A stretch of 64,000 nt of DNA from Calliphora vicina (taxonomy: Eukaryota > Arthropoda > Insecta > Diptera > Calliphoridae): contig NC_088784.1 of assembly GCF_958450345.1 (NCBI RefSeq), positions 58,088,247-58,152,246 of the forward strand. Reading direction: 5' to 3'. Positions 1 through 10,438 of this stretch are shown here, in pieces. A program made the position numbers and the translations under genes. The stretch's first letter is position 1; each line of letters opens with the position of its first letter. The notes under the pieces were generated by a model. The model did not search any database. It saw only the letters and a list, made by a program, of their open reading frames with translations, and was not told the origin of the DNA.

Positions 1-110
1 AGTCACAAACCTTCATGTAATATCCCAGTAAACATTATTGAAATACTTTTAAAAATGTATCGTAAGAACAAAATAATGCAAAAATGTAAATAAAACAATG
101 TTAATAATAC

Positions 111-675
111 TGTTACGAAATTGTACTTGAATTCAAATATAACGATTTTAACGGCTGATTTAAAGTTGTATAATGCTTTCAAATAGCAGTGCCCAAACTT
201 TAACATATCTGTGGGCATTATTAACATTGAATAAAAGCTTTCAGTTGACCATTGATTGTAAGTTGGCAACGCTGTTTGCTGCGACCGTATATTCGAATTC
301 GAATATTCAGTTAAAGAACATTGTAGAAATAGAGCTTTCTAGGTGGTAATGCAGTGTTATAAATAGTGGCAGAGGTTGCAGTCGTGAGTCAGTTAATCAG
401 AGACGCTATTCAAATAAACATCAACTGAGTGCCTTAAAGAGTGCCGTGTTTTTCAAGTGAATTCGTGTACACTATAAAGTGTGTCTGTATTTCTGCGAAT
501 TTATAAACGTGTATAAAAATCATTGAGTGACTATTTAATTCTGTTGTTGTACATTTTAAATAAATAAAGAGTTGTTACAATTTTTAAACTACTAAACGGC
601 TTTTATTTGCAATCAAAAGTATCCGGCTTATTTAAAGGAAATAAACCAACGTTTTGAAAAGGTTAAAACGTAACA
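111..675 (+). mobile_element. Solo LTR of a Ty3/gypsy-type retrotransposon
   Basis: The segment starts TGTTACG and ends CGTAACA, the short inverted termini of an LTR, and is flanked on both sides by the 4-bp direct repeat ATAC (107-110 and 676-679), as integrase-mediated insertion leaves. Inside are a TATA box (TATAAATA at 358-365), a start-like region 30-40 bp later (TCAGT near 390) and an AATAAATAAA polyadenylation-type signal at about 558-569, which fixes the transcriptional strand as plus. No primer-binding site or coding region follows, so I infer a solo LTR left by LTR-LTR recombination. The family is not recognised; it differs from the LTR at 54712. Confidence 0.7.
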
Positions 676-679
676 ATAC

Positions 680-1959
680 GTTCTCGGATATTTTTTAGAC
701 TTCTATTCGAAGTATCGTAACAATTTTGGAAGTTTTATCAGACTTTTATTGGATTTTAATCCTTCAAAATTTACGTCAGAACTATTTACGAATTTATTCA
801 GACAAAGAGTTACGATTTCTTGTCAATTCCTCATACAAACTTTCGTACAATATCGTATCAACATCGGATATGAAATCGACTATGGTGCAGACTGTCGATA
901 TGAGTTCTAAGAGAATGCGTTAAAAAATGTTTAGTGGGATATGGAAATATGTGATAAAGTATGTGAATGTGTGGCTGAATACACAAACACATGTTACATT
1001 CGGAAGTAGCTATTCCCGCTCTTTTCATTTTCGTCGGTGTTAATAACCATAATAATTTATGTTTTTTCATAAAAAAGTAAAAATTAATTAAACGGTTTTC
1101 CTTGCAAAGTTGCAAAGAAACCCCCCTAAGGAAAATTAATATGTATTAAATGTTGTCGGTGTATTCGAGTCTGTGTAATTTATGACTGTGTATTAAGCTG
1201 GAATGAATCTGATAAACAAATTCTGCATAGTTTTCTTATTAATTTAATCAAAAACATTGCGTGTTTTTATGTGTGTGTTGTAGTAATTTCGATTAAATAT
1301 AATGATAATTGCTACTTTAATTAGTTTTATTTATATTACTTGTTAAACATTAACTAACGATAAGTTTTTAATAAATTAATAAAAAAATTCTAAATCACTG
1401 AAAATAAAGAATAAATTTAAATTATAAAACAACATATATTTTTAGATCGAAATATAAATAAATAAATATGTATTCAATGTTGAAAAAAAATATTTTCTTT
1501 TTATTATTAATAACTACAGAATTGTTTTATAAATTTAATTTTGTTTATATACTACTAAAATTTTACCACATGTCCTATAAAGAAAATTGCATTTGTACTT
1601 CTAATCACAAATAGGAAGGGTTGATCTGCCACAAAATGCTTCATATTGTGATTTAAAGAATAGGGTATTAATTTGCCAACTAAAACGAAAAAAATAAAAC
1701 GAGAAATTAATTATTAAATAAAACGAAGAAATAAATTTTAGGACAAGAAATAAGTGGAATTTTAATCAGTGTATTTAAAATAGTGTCAATGTTAGAATAC
1801 CTTATGTTCTGCGTCAATCTAATATGAAACAATACTTTATGTGTAAAAAAAAATATATTTAATTCGAGTGAATACCATTTTTCAAATTAGAATAAAAAAC
1901 TATTCGATCAATAACATAGTGATACAAATTTGAATAAAAAAAACAGGGGTTCTTATGCA
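680..1959. other. AT-rich stretch, no gene recognised
   Basis: Non-coding AT-rich sequence with homopolymer runs. The short open frames near 726-923 and 858-1115 show no domain, codon bias or splice context. The expected last exon of the serpin gene, which runs leftward from 4708, was looked for here and not found. Confidence 0.5.
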
Positions 1960-2259
1960 TAGATGGGGGTAGTGCACTAATTTTGCAGTTTGCACTAACA
2001 CTTAGTAATAGTGCAAAATTAGTGCAATCATTTTGTTCATATTTAGTGCTGAGTTGAACGTTAGCAGCACTAAATTGTGCACTAAATTTTTAAGTTCAAA
2101 ATGGTTTAAGTTTATTTCTGTGCACTACTTTAAAACTTAAGACTAATACTTCATTAAAAATAACAAAAAAAATTTAAAATTTTTATTTTTCGAATTTGGA
2201 TTCAACAATTTCATGACCACTGATTTTGGAAAATCCCGTAAATCCGGGATTTAAAATTA

Positions 2260-3624
2260 AACAATAAAGAAAGTATGGTCGGTCAAGCCCGACCATATAA
2301 TACCCTACACCAAGTAAATGAGTAAAAATATTTTTCTTTTAAAATATCAATAATTTATATTCGTGAGTGATTTTCGGAAGTGGGCCTTATATGGGAGCTA
2401 TGACCAATTATGGACCGATCACCATAAAATTAGGTCGTGTGATTTATGTCTATATGAAAGTTATTTATGTTGAATTTTGTGTATATACCAACATTTTTAA
2501 GTGATTTAAGCACATTAAAGTGATTTTCGGAAGCGGGTCTATATGGGAGCTATGACTAATTATGGACCGATCGTAACAAAATATGGTGACATGAATTTTG
2601 TATATATAAAACTTATTTGGAGCGAAACTTGTGTAGATACATATATAAATTAAAGATTTATGACCGATAAAGTCCAATTTCGAGAGGACATTGGTATGGG
2701 GGCTAGGTGAAATAATGGCTTCGTCCTTGGGCCGAAAAAATTATATGTACCAAATTTTATCGAAATATCTTCAAAATTGCGACCTGTACTCTGCGCACAA
2801 GGTTTACATCCATAGCTGCCAGATTTGACGATTTATCGTCATTTTGACGATTTTTGGTTTCAAAAATAGCAATTTGACGATTTCTTTTTCGAAAATGACT
2901 ATTTTCTGCATTATGAAAATATGGTACTATTTTAAGAAATAGTTAAAGAATATTCTCATTTTGTATATATAGATTTTGAATTTGGTCAATTAAATTACTG
3001 ACCAAAATCTAAAGCAACTTTTTCTATTTTGACAAAATTTATTCAAAATATAATGACATTACCCCATTCATTATTACCTTTCGAATAGACCACCTAAAGC
3101 GTGGTGCTATATTTTAATGAAATTATCTTTAAATAATAATGTCAGATTGTTCTTTCGGGTCATAATAAAGATTTAGACATTAAATTCTATTTTATGTGTT
3201 TTATTTAAAATTAAAAAAAAACTTCTGAATGAAACCTTATATTATAATTAAATTGAGCTTTACTTTTTTATTTTAGTGATCCCTTATTTATAAACTTCAA
3301 TTTTAAGAAATGTTTTTTGATATACGTTATGTTTTCGTTCACTTTTTAAATAGAAATTTAAAATACCTGTTTTTCGATTTTTTTGACGATTTTTAAAATT
3401 CTAAATGACGATTTTTTCCTTTTTTGTCGGGATATTGACGATGTAAACATGGACAGCCAAACAGCCAGCCAGCCAGATGGACGGACATCGTTTAATCGAC
3501 TCAGAAAGTGATTCTAAGTCGATCGGTATACTTTAAGGTGGGTGTTAGACCAATATTTTTGGGCGTTACACACATCTGCACAAACGCATAATACCCTCCC
3601 CACTACGGTGGTGTAGGGTATAAA
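2260..3624 (+). mobile_element. DINE-1/mini-me-like (Helentron-type) element, long-spacer variant, third layer
   Basis: It runs from acaataaagaaagtatggtc to ggtggtgtagggtataaaa and is the reverse complement of the copy at 52478-53171. Shared blocks are the GGTCGGGCTTGACCGACC-type hairpin at one end, CTTATATGGGAGCTATGACC subrepeats, a GGACGGACATCGTTTAATCG core and a CCCCACTACGGTGGTGTAGGG hairpin at the other end. The GTCC tetranucleotide region and the core match what is known of mini-me/DINE-1 elements. An insertion at 2810-3446 separates two parts that are contiguous in the sister copy. Confidence 0.65.
2810..3446. mobile_element. Innermost insertion with reiterated TGACGATTTTT motifs
   Basis: The sister copy near 52650 is continuous across this point, which shows that about 637 bp were inserted here. 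The candidate target duplication is ACAT (2806-2809 and 3447-3450). The insert is AT-rich and carries repeated TGACGATTT words near both ends in the same orientation (2827-2890 and 3380-3445). It holds no open frame of note. The family is not recognised. Confidence 0.5.
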
Positions 3625-3898
3625 AATCCCGGGCTTCGGGGTTTAAGAAATCCCGAAAACCCCGGGGTTTTCGGGAACGGGATTCTCCGTTTGGCATCTC
3701 TAAGTGCAGATTTTTGCACTAAATCTTCGTTTAGTGATAGTAAAAAAATTATCACTATCACTATTTTTAGTGCTAGTTAAGAAATAACCATTATCACTAA
3801 AGCTGATAAAAAATAGTACAAACTAAATTTATTGCAATTTTAGGGAGTGATAGTGCAATGATAATTTAAATCAACATTTAGTGCACTACCGCCAACTA

Positions 3899-4707
3899 CA
3901 TATGTTCTCATGTAGGCATTTTGTTTGGTTGGAGTCCATAGAGTACGAAATAATTATAGTTTTTCGCGATCACTTCGTTTTAGTAAAATTCATAAAGTTA
4001 CAATTTCAAAACATCAGAAATATAATCTTTTAAACAATTATCATAACTCATCAATTTTTCAATTGATTTTATCTTAAGAGGTGTATATTTTGCCTTTTGA
4101 AATTTATTTTAAAATACCTAATTTTAAAACTGTGCTCCCCCTCAGCAAAAATCTTTATTGATGTAGATAGAGGATTTTGCATTATAAAAACTACATTTTA
4201 AATTTAATTTATTTTGTCATTTTCTTAATTTTCAGTCGACAAACCGAGTTTGTAAAAAAACGATCTAGTTTTTTACAAACCCGGTTTGTCGATTAACCGA
4301 AAATTTGCCTTTTTTCAGGAATCCGGTTTTTCGGTTAACCAACTTCGCAAGAACAGTTTAACCGACACTGAAAGGAATTATTTTGAAAGTTTAAATTTCA
4401 TAGGGTCTTCGGGTCAGATTTGATCCATTTTTAAATTAAAACTGAATTTTTTCTAAAAGTGAGTGGTTGATATTTTATGAATTTTATTTAATTTCAAATG
4501 TCAATAATTATAATTAGTTTTTAATGCATCATTAGTAAGATTTAGTCTAAACGTCTATTTTATTTTTTAATAGTTTCGTTATGTGCAATTGATTCTGAAA
4601 CACTTTTTAAGTAAACTCATCGACCTCTACTATTTAGAACCATTTTAATTCTTACACAAAAAACCAAAATTTAGTTTTTGGTTAACCGGTTATTAAACCC
4701 TACTTAC
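3899..4707. repeat. AT-rich spacer with decayed ACCGGTT-type element
   Basis: Between about 4234 and 4345, and again at 4675-4698, runs such as TTTTTCGGTTAACC and GGTTAACCGGTTATTAAACC resemble the hAT-like element at 39329-39796. There is also a local inverted repeat (GACAAACCGAGTTTGTAAAAAA against TTTTTTACAAACCCGGTTTGTC, 4238-4291). No clean termini are visible. Nothing else is recognised in the stretch. Confidence 0.4.
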
Positions 4708-7102
4708 ATGTTGATGCTGCTGCTTCCGTGCCATCCTCATTGACACTGATGTAGGTTTTATGTTTAACTTGATCCACTGATATTGGGAACTGTTGATCTT
4801 TGAATATATTTATTTTTCCATCCTTGTTGAAAAGTGCATTAAGACCCAGCTATATTTTGGAAAAAAGTAATAAAATATTATTAAATTATTTGCAATATCA
4901 AATTTAGGTTAACGATTTTTAGTGGGGGTAAATATTGAGCTATGTTCTTTATAGTTTTGTTTGGTTTGCCGTACTATATATTCATCTTTTCTGACCCATC
5001 GTCAATAGTGTTTTCAAATACCAAGCTATTCTATTATTTTAATGGTATTTTTTATTTTATTATTATATAATACTTTTATTTTCTAATATATGGGGGATGT
5101 CTGGAAAAAAGTCAAAAAAGTGATTTTGCCAAAAAAAAAAATCAAAAATTGTATATCTTGAGTTACAAAACATTAATTTTGATATAAGTATATCCCGCTT
5201 ACATCCCACTAAACGACTAAAACCCTTTTAAAGGAATGGACCTAAGCTTTCTTTTAAATATTTATTTTGATAGATATCCCCTTCGCATCCCACTAAGCGA
5301 CTAAAAAGGTCTTCAAGGAAAAGACCTAAGCTTTCTTTTGAGCAAAACAAAAATTACCCATTTTTGCAAAAAAAGTCAAAAATAGCTTGTTTTGAGTTAC
5401 AAAACATTCAGTTAGATAGATATCGATTCAAGGAAAATATCTAGGATTTCTTATAAGAAAAAAATTTTGAAAAAAAGTCGAAAAAGTTTTTTAATTCGGA
5501 AAAAATATACAAATTTTTTTTTTTAAATATTATTGGATGAGAAAAAAAACATGTTTGGCCAAAATGTCAAATTTTGACCCCCTATAACTCAGAGAGTTCC
5601 TGACCGATCTTGTTGAACATCGATTTTAAAAATTGGTTCACTTAACATGAAATTCCCCATATACTAGAAAATATCCGTGGTCAATTCCACCTTGCTGAAG
5701 TTGTACATAACGTGTTATTTAATTTCTTCTAATATTTTTAATACCAAACATTTCCGTTCAACAAAGAATATTTGGGCAAAATTTCCAAGGTCAGAATATA
5801 TACTACTTATGGGTTAGAATCGGAATGACAAAATCAATATGCACACATATTTTTTGAGGTAATTTAATAGCCTTATTAGCTTTCCAGTAATATTTATACC
5901 ATGATCGGCCATATGCAATTAAAGTAATTTTTATAGAGTACCAGAAAACTTATAATTAATTTTACCCAAATTACTTACTCTCTGTAAAGGTCTCATCATA
6001 TCAACATCGAATTCTATTTTAAATTTTGGTATCTTCACTGAAACCACTTCCGACCTTAGTTGCTGGGACAACATTTCCCAACTGTAATGTGATAACTTGT
6101 GTTCCACTCCTAACAATCCATCGATTTCATGAGGTAGAATCAACATCATTGTTAAATTCGATGTTTTGTAAGGTAATTCCAATACGTATGCCCGTAAATC
6201 TCCAAAATCGCCATACTGGAATATATCTTCAGTAGACATCATTTCAACGGCAACCTGAGTTTCTCTGCTTAGGTGAAATTGTGCCAATTTTGTATCATAA
6301 ATTGAAAATTTATTAAGCCAATCGCTCTTAAAATATAAAGAATTCAATATCACTGCATTTGTATTAGGTGTAATAGTTGAGGGTGCAATGATATCCCTTA
6401 TCAAATGATTCGTATTATCACTGACCCAAGAATTTATAATGTACGCTGCTTTATGTGGATCTTGAAAATCAATTTGTTCCAATTCGCTGGCAAAATTGTT
6501 AACGACCAAGCTACGAACATTGTCATTTACTGGACCAAACCTATGATCATAATATAGTTTGTTGGCCATTATAAGAGTCGTTGGTGCTGTGTTAAATAAG
6601 GGCGAATTGATTAATTTTTGAATTGCATTAGCCACATGCAAACGATCGTTGCTGGGTTCTGCTAATATGTGTCTTAACTCATCGTAAAGTTTTCCATCGG
6701 ATATTGTATAGATAAATGATAAAAGTATTTGCAGCGATATGGGCGAATAAACAAGATTTTGATGCTGAGCTCGTTCTGTCATGATTCCAAAAAGTTTAGC
6801 ATTAAATGAAATTGTAGTGATCGTATCTATTGGATTGTTTACATGTTGAGAATTTTGATTTGGATCTAAAATAAAAGAGAATATGTATAAATCTCAATAA
6901 AACATATGACAATATTATACGTACCTCTGTATGTTGGCGAGTATTGTGAATTAATAACTGGCATAGAATTGCAGGGAGTGAAATAACCACAGTGTCCATG
7001 GGTCCACTGAATCCACAGATTTAATATTATGACTAAAATTTAACAATAGTAATTATATTTATGGTCTTAATTTGTTGGAATTATCTTACAATATTTCCAC
7101 AT
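4708..7102 (-). CDS. Secreted inhibitory-type serpin, four exons, 3' exon missing
   Basis: I assemble exons 7102-7090, 7032-6925, 6865-5979 and 4849-4708; every junction has GT donors and AG acceptors and the reading phase is kept across all three introns. Exons 1-2 give a hydrophobic N-terminus (MWKYFIILNLWIQW) that looks like a signal peptide. Exon 3 carries the serpin body: helix A (ISFNAKLF), NLVYSPISLQ, the NSWVSDNTNHLI segment, the strand-3A motif VILNSLYFKSDW and VKIPKFKIEF. Exon 4 carries VDQVKHKTYISVNEDGTEAA, the reactive-centre hinge with small residues from P15 to P9, typical of inhibitory serpins. A donor at 4707 shows that the reactive bond and C-terminus lie in a further exon, which I could not find down to position 1; it may be off the window or lost. 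Secreted insect serpins of this kind usually restrain Toll, melanisation or digestive proteases; the target cannot be read here. It is the only clear host gene in the window. Confidence 0.85.
5090..5680 (+). repeat. Interspersed repeat with GAGTTACAAAACATT subrepeats, inside serpin intron 3
   Basis: Two to three degenerate subunits carry TTGAGTTACAAAACATT, GATAGATATCCC, CGCATCCCACTAAGCGAC and CAAGGAAAA..CTAAGCTTTC. The segment ends with a block containing AAAATGTCAAATTTTGACCC and GAGAGTTCCTGACCGATCTTG. The same block occurs at 49290-49905 in the same orientation and at 19640-19960 inverted. No termini or target duplication are identified. It sits in the 1.1 kb serpin intron (4850-5978). Confidence 0.6.
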
Positions 7103-8567
7103 GCTTTTGTGTAGCAGTTAAACTAGTTTAATTAAACAAGAAATAAATAAACAAAACAAAGATTTTGTTAAAATCTGAAATGATTAATTAGTTGCAGTTT
7201 TAGTGATTTTTGGCCGTTTAAAGACGTCTTTATTGCCAGAGCTATAAATTAAAACTGATTAATTTTTATTTTAGTCAACGGATTTTTATTTATTTATAAA
7301 ATATTTGTATTCTCTTGTTTTAATAAGAGAACTTTTTGGGACTTAAATATTCAGAGAATTTAATGGTATTTAAATATAATGACGTCACTAGTAAAAAAAA
7401 CTTCTCTTTAATATTTAGTAGTTTGTATTGATGTATTTACTGGAATTACATATCGATACCTTTATTCTATAACACGCTGAGATATACATATGTAAACATT
7501 TAAAGTCTTTTGATAATAAAACAATAGTGTATAATTTTATTGCCATTTCGAAATAATTGAGTTTAAAATTTTTCTGTTAGTAGACATCTAGAACAAAAGT
7601 AATACTTCAATTGATCTTTTCACCCACTTTGTTGATGTAGAATTTCACCAAATTTTGACCACATATAGAATCAGTTATGTAGATTCTTATGGCGTATATG
7701 CTTATGCTAAAACAATAGTGTATTTATTGAGCGGACGATATCTCAAAAACGAAATTACAGTATTTTTAATAGGTAACAGGGTTTTACAAATCCTGGGATT
7801 TGGGATTTTATAAATACATAAATTTAAATCCCGGGATTTTTAGGAATTTTATTTCACTTGAAAAAACATTCAGCCTAACTATAAAATCCTTAAAATCGAT
7901 TTTAAGTCCATAAAGTTGACTATTATTTTAAATTTCGTACCATAAAACAAATTTCAAATATAAGCTATGTTCAGTTCAATAACTAAAAGTTGTTACTAGT
8001 TAGTAACAATTGTTACTGGAAAAGCGTTCATTAACTCAAAAAACTTGCAAGTAGATAAAAATTCAAGAGTGTATAAATTTTAGAGAGTGCTCTCTCGTTG
8101 CAAACTATTACAAGTTCTATTTTGAACTCGAAATAGTTAGAATTTATACATTTTAAAAGGAATAAAATATGAAAATTGTGTGTATAAAACAATTCTTACT
8201 GGAAAAGCGTTCATTTACTTTTTACTATTTTTGAGATTTTAAGAGAGTAATTTTGTAAATTTTAATTTTATTCTCTCGTTGCAAGTATTTACTGGGAATG
8301 TAAATGAACAGACCTATAATTTAAAATGTTGTTTTATTATACATTTTCAGCCTTTTATGTACATTTTCAGCCTAACTACAAAAGCTTTAAAGTCCATTGC
8401 CTTAAAAGCCGATTTTAAGTCCATAAAGTTGACTGTTATTTTAAATTTCGTATCATAAAACAAATTTCAAATATAATTTAAAATGTTGTTTTATTATTTC
8501 AAAAAATAGCTTTTTGTTTTGAACTTTTATGTACATTTTGTTTTTTTAATGTTTTGAAATGTCTTTT
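7103..8567. repeat. Serpin upstream region with a split direct repeat and an inserted repeat pair
   Basis: Blocks at about 7862-7970 and 8360-8478 are near copies (both contain GATTTTAAGTCCATAAAGTTGACT and ATTTTAAATTTCGTA). Between them lie two copies of a roughly 190-bp sequence marked by TTACTGGAAAAGCGTTCAT (about 8015 and 8195) and by TCTCTCGTTGCAA. A CCTGGGATTTGGGATTTTA patch at 7790 belongs to the CCCGGGATTT word family. The proximal 7103-7300 region should contain the serpin promoter; no convincing TATA box or initiator was singled out. Confidence 0.4.
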
Positions 8568-10438
8568 TATACCCTCCACCACCATAGGTGGTGAATGAGG
8601 GTATATATAAGTTTGTCATTCCGTGTGTAACATTGAGAAATATTCATCTGAGACCCAACAAAGTATATATATTATTGATCCTTATGAAATTTTAAGTCGA
8701 TTGAGCCATGTCCGTCTGTCTGTCCGTCTGTCTGTCTGTCTGTCTGTGTAAAACACGCTCACGTCCAAAATAGACAAACAAAATGGTTAAACTTACAAGA
8801 AGAATGTTTATTGTTCTCCTAAGCAGTTTGGTATTGAAAATCAGCGAAATCGGTACAGTGGAACCAAAGTTATGAATGAAAATGTGGGACAACCTCAAAA
8901 AAAAATTGATAATTTTCATATATTTTTGGACATTTTTTGTAAATATATTGCAGCTAATATAATAAAATTTTGCACTCGTTACTTTTATGATAAAAGGAGT
9001 AACTCTGGTGAAAATTATAAGAATCGGTCCATGATTTCTCCTAGCCCCCATACAAATTTCTTCCCGAAATATGGTTCTATGGTCTATAAATGCCTACAGA
9101 ATAGGAATATCCACATGAAATTCAGCAAAAATAAGTTTCGTGGTAAAAGAAATTATATTACAATATCTTTCGTAGATCGGCCCATATTTTACCATAGCCC
9201 CCATATAAAGTACACTTCCGAAAATCTCTTAAATAAGCATAAGTGTCTTATAAATATCGCTATCAAGTTGAAATTCGACATGAATAATCCCCATATATAC
9301 AAAAATCGCTGTACCTAATTCTATGAAGATCGGCCGATAATTGGTTATAGCTCCCATATAAGGACCACTTCCGAAAAACACAATAACCTACATAAATATC
9401 TAAAAAATATAAATATCAAAACAAAATTTCACACACATCCATAGTTTATATTTCGAAATCATACTACTGGATTTTGTGAATATCGGTCCATATTTGACCA
9501 TAGCTCCCATGTAAGGTCCACTTCCAAAAATCAGTTAAGTACTCATAAATCTCTTATAAATACATTTATCATGCTAAAATTCGACAAAAATTATACGCAT
9601 ATATATAGATATTACTGTACCAAATTTTATTCAGATTGGCCGATAATTGGTCATAGCTCCCCTATAAGGCTTATTTCCGAAAAAAGATATTAACCTTAAA
9701 AATTATAAAAAACATGTCGATATCAAAATTAAATTACGTACAGATCCAGTAATTTGAATCCAGTAATCATACTTCTGGATTTTGTGAATCTCGGTTCATA
9801 TTTAACCATAGCTCCCATATAAGGTCCACTCCCGAAAATCACTAATATCCTCATAACTTTCTTACAAATATAGTTATCAGGTTGAAATTTAAAACAAATT
9901 TATTCAATATATACAAAAATCGATGTACCAAATTTTATGATGATAGGCCCATAATTGGTCATAACCTCCATATAAGAACTACTTCAGGAAAACACATTAC
10001 CCTGCACAAATATCCATAAAAATTTACACTCAACCAAAATTTTACACCGATCAGTAATTTTTATCCATGAATCGTACTACAAGATTTTTTAAATATTGGT
10101 GCATAATTCGGCATAGCTCCCACATAAGGTCCACTCTTGTTAATAGCGTTGTTTATATGAAATTCTACAAAAATAGCCCTTAAATACTTAGGACCATAAT
10201 AGGTCATAGCATCCATATATTAAACCAAAATAGTACACAGATCAGTAATTTGTATTCAAAAATCATAATACTGAATTTTGTGAATATTGGTCCATAATTG
10301 GCAACAGATTTCATATAAATACATAAAAATCACGTAAAAATATTTTATGACAATCGAATCATAATAGGTCATAGCTCCCGCATAAGTCCCACAACCAAAT
10401 ATTTTGAAATTTGTCTAAATATATTTGTATACCCTTTT
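8568..10438 (-). mobile_element. A unit 1
   Basis: First unit; its head hairpin reads CCACCATAGGTGG where the other three read CCACCATAAGTGG. The GTCT tract has the same length as in unit 2. Confidence 0.8.
9020..10400 (-). repeat. Internal 151-155-bp subrepeat ladder within each A unit
   Basis: A motif of the form CGGTCCATATTTGACCATAGCTCCCATATAAGGTCCACTTCCGAAAA (consensus split here into shorter pieces: CGGTCCATA, CATAGCTCCCATATAAGG, CACTTCCGAAAA) recurs at about 9025, 9180, 9331, 9485, 9640, 9791, 9945 and 10097. Spacings are 155, 151, 154, 155, 151, 154 and 152. Further decayed copies follow at about 10191, 10289 and 10360. The same ladder occurs in the other three A units. Related motifs are found in the DINE copies at 2260, 32905 and 52478. 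Confidence 0.8.

Larger units (their letters stand above)
2205..3702. mobile_element. CCCGGGATTT-rich hAT-like element, second layer of the nest
   Basis: Sequence rich in AAATCCCG / CCGGGATTT words lies on both sides of the DINE copy (about 2230-2255 and 3626-3690). The right end reads CATCTCTA at 3695-3702, so on the other strand the terminus is TAGAGATGCCAAACGG, a typical hAT end. The left terminus is not clear, so the start coordinate is approximate and no target duplication could be paired. Similar CCCGGGATTT words occur at 7780-7860 and 26640-26690. Confidence 0.45.
1960..3898. mobile_element. Terminal-inverted-repeat element made of AGTGCACTA words (hAT-like MITE), with nested insertions
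   Basis: The left end (TAGATGGGGGTAGTGCACTA) is inverted at the right end, where the sequence reads TAGTGCACTACCGCCAACTA up to 3898. Both arms consist of degenerate copies of AGTGCACTA / TTAGTGCAAAATTAGTGC (about 1968-2110 and 3708-3893). The flanking octamers (cttatgca and catatgtt) match at 5 of 8 positions, which fits a decayed 8-bp hAT duplication but does not prove it. The middle is occupied by younger insertions at 2205-3702, 2260-3624 and 2810-3446. Confidence 0.55.

Noticed and set aside
1..4700. Last exon of the serpin
   Set aside because: No minus-strand segment with a serpin C-terminal motif and a matching acceptor phase was found; not called.
8872..9318. A 148-codon plus-strand and a 119-codon minus-strand frame repeated in each A unit
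   Set aside because: Their identity between units comes from recent duplication of the unit, and the frames overlap each other and the subrepeat ladder; no recognisable domain.
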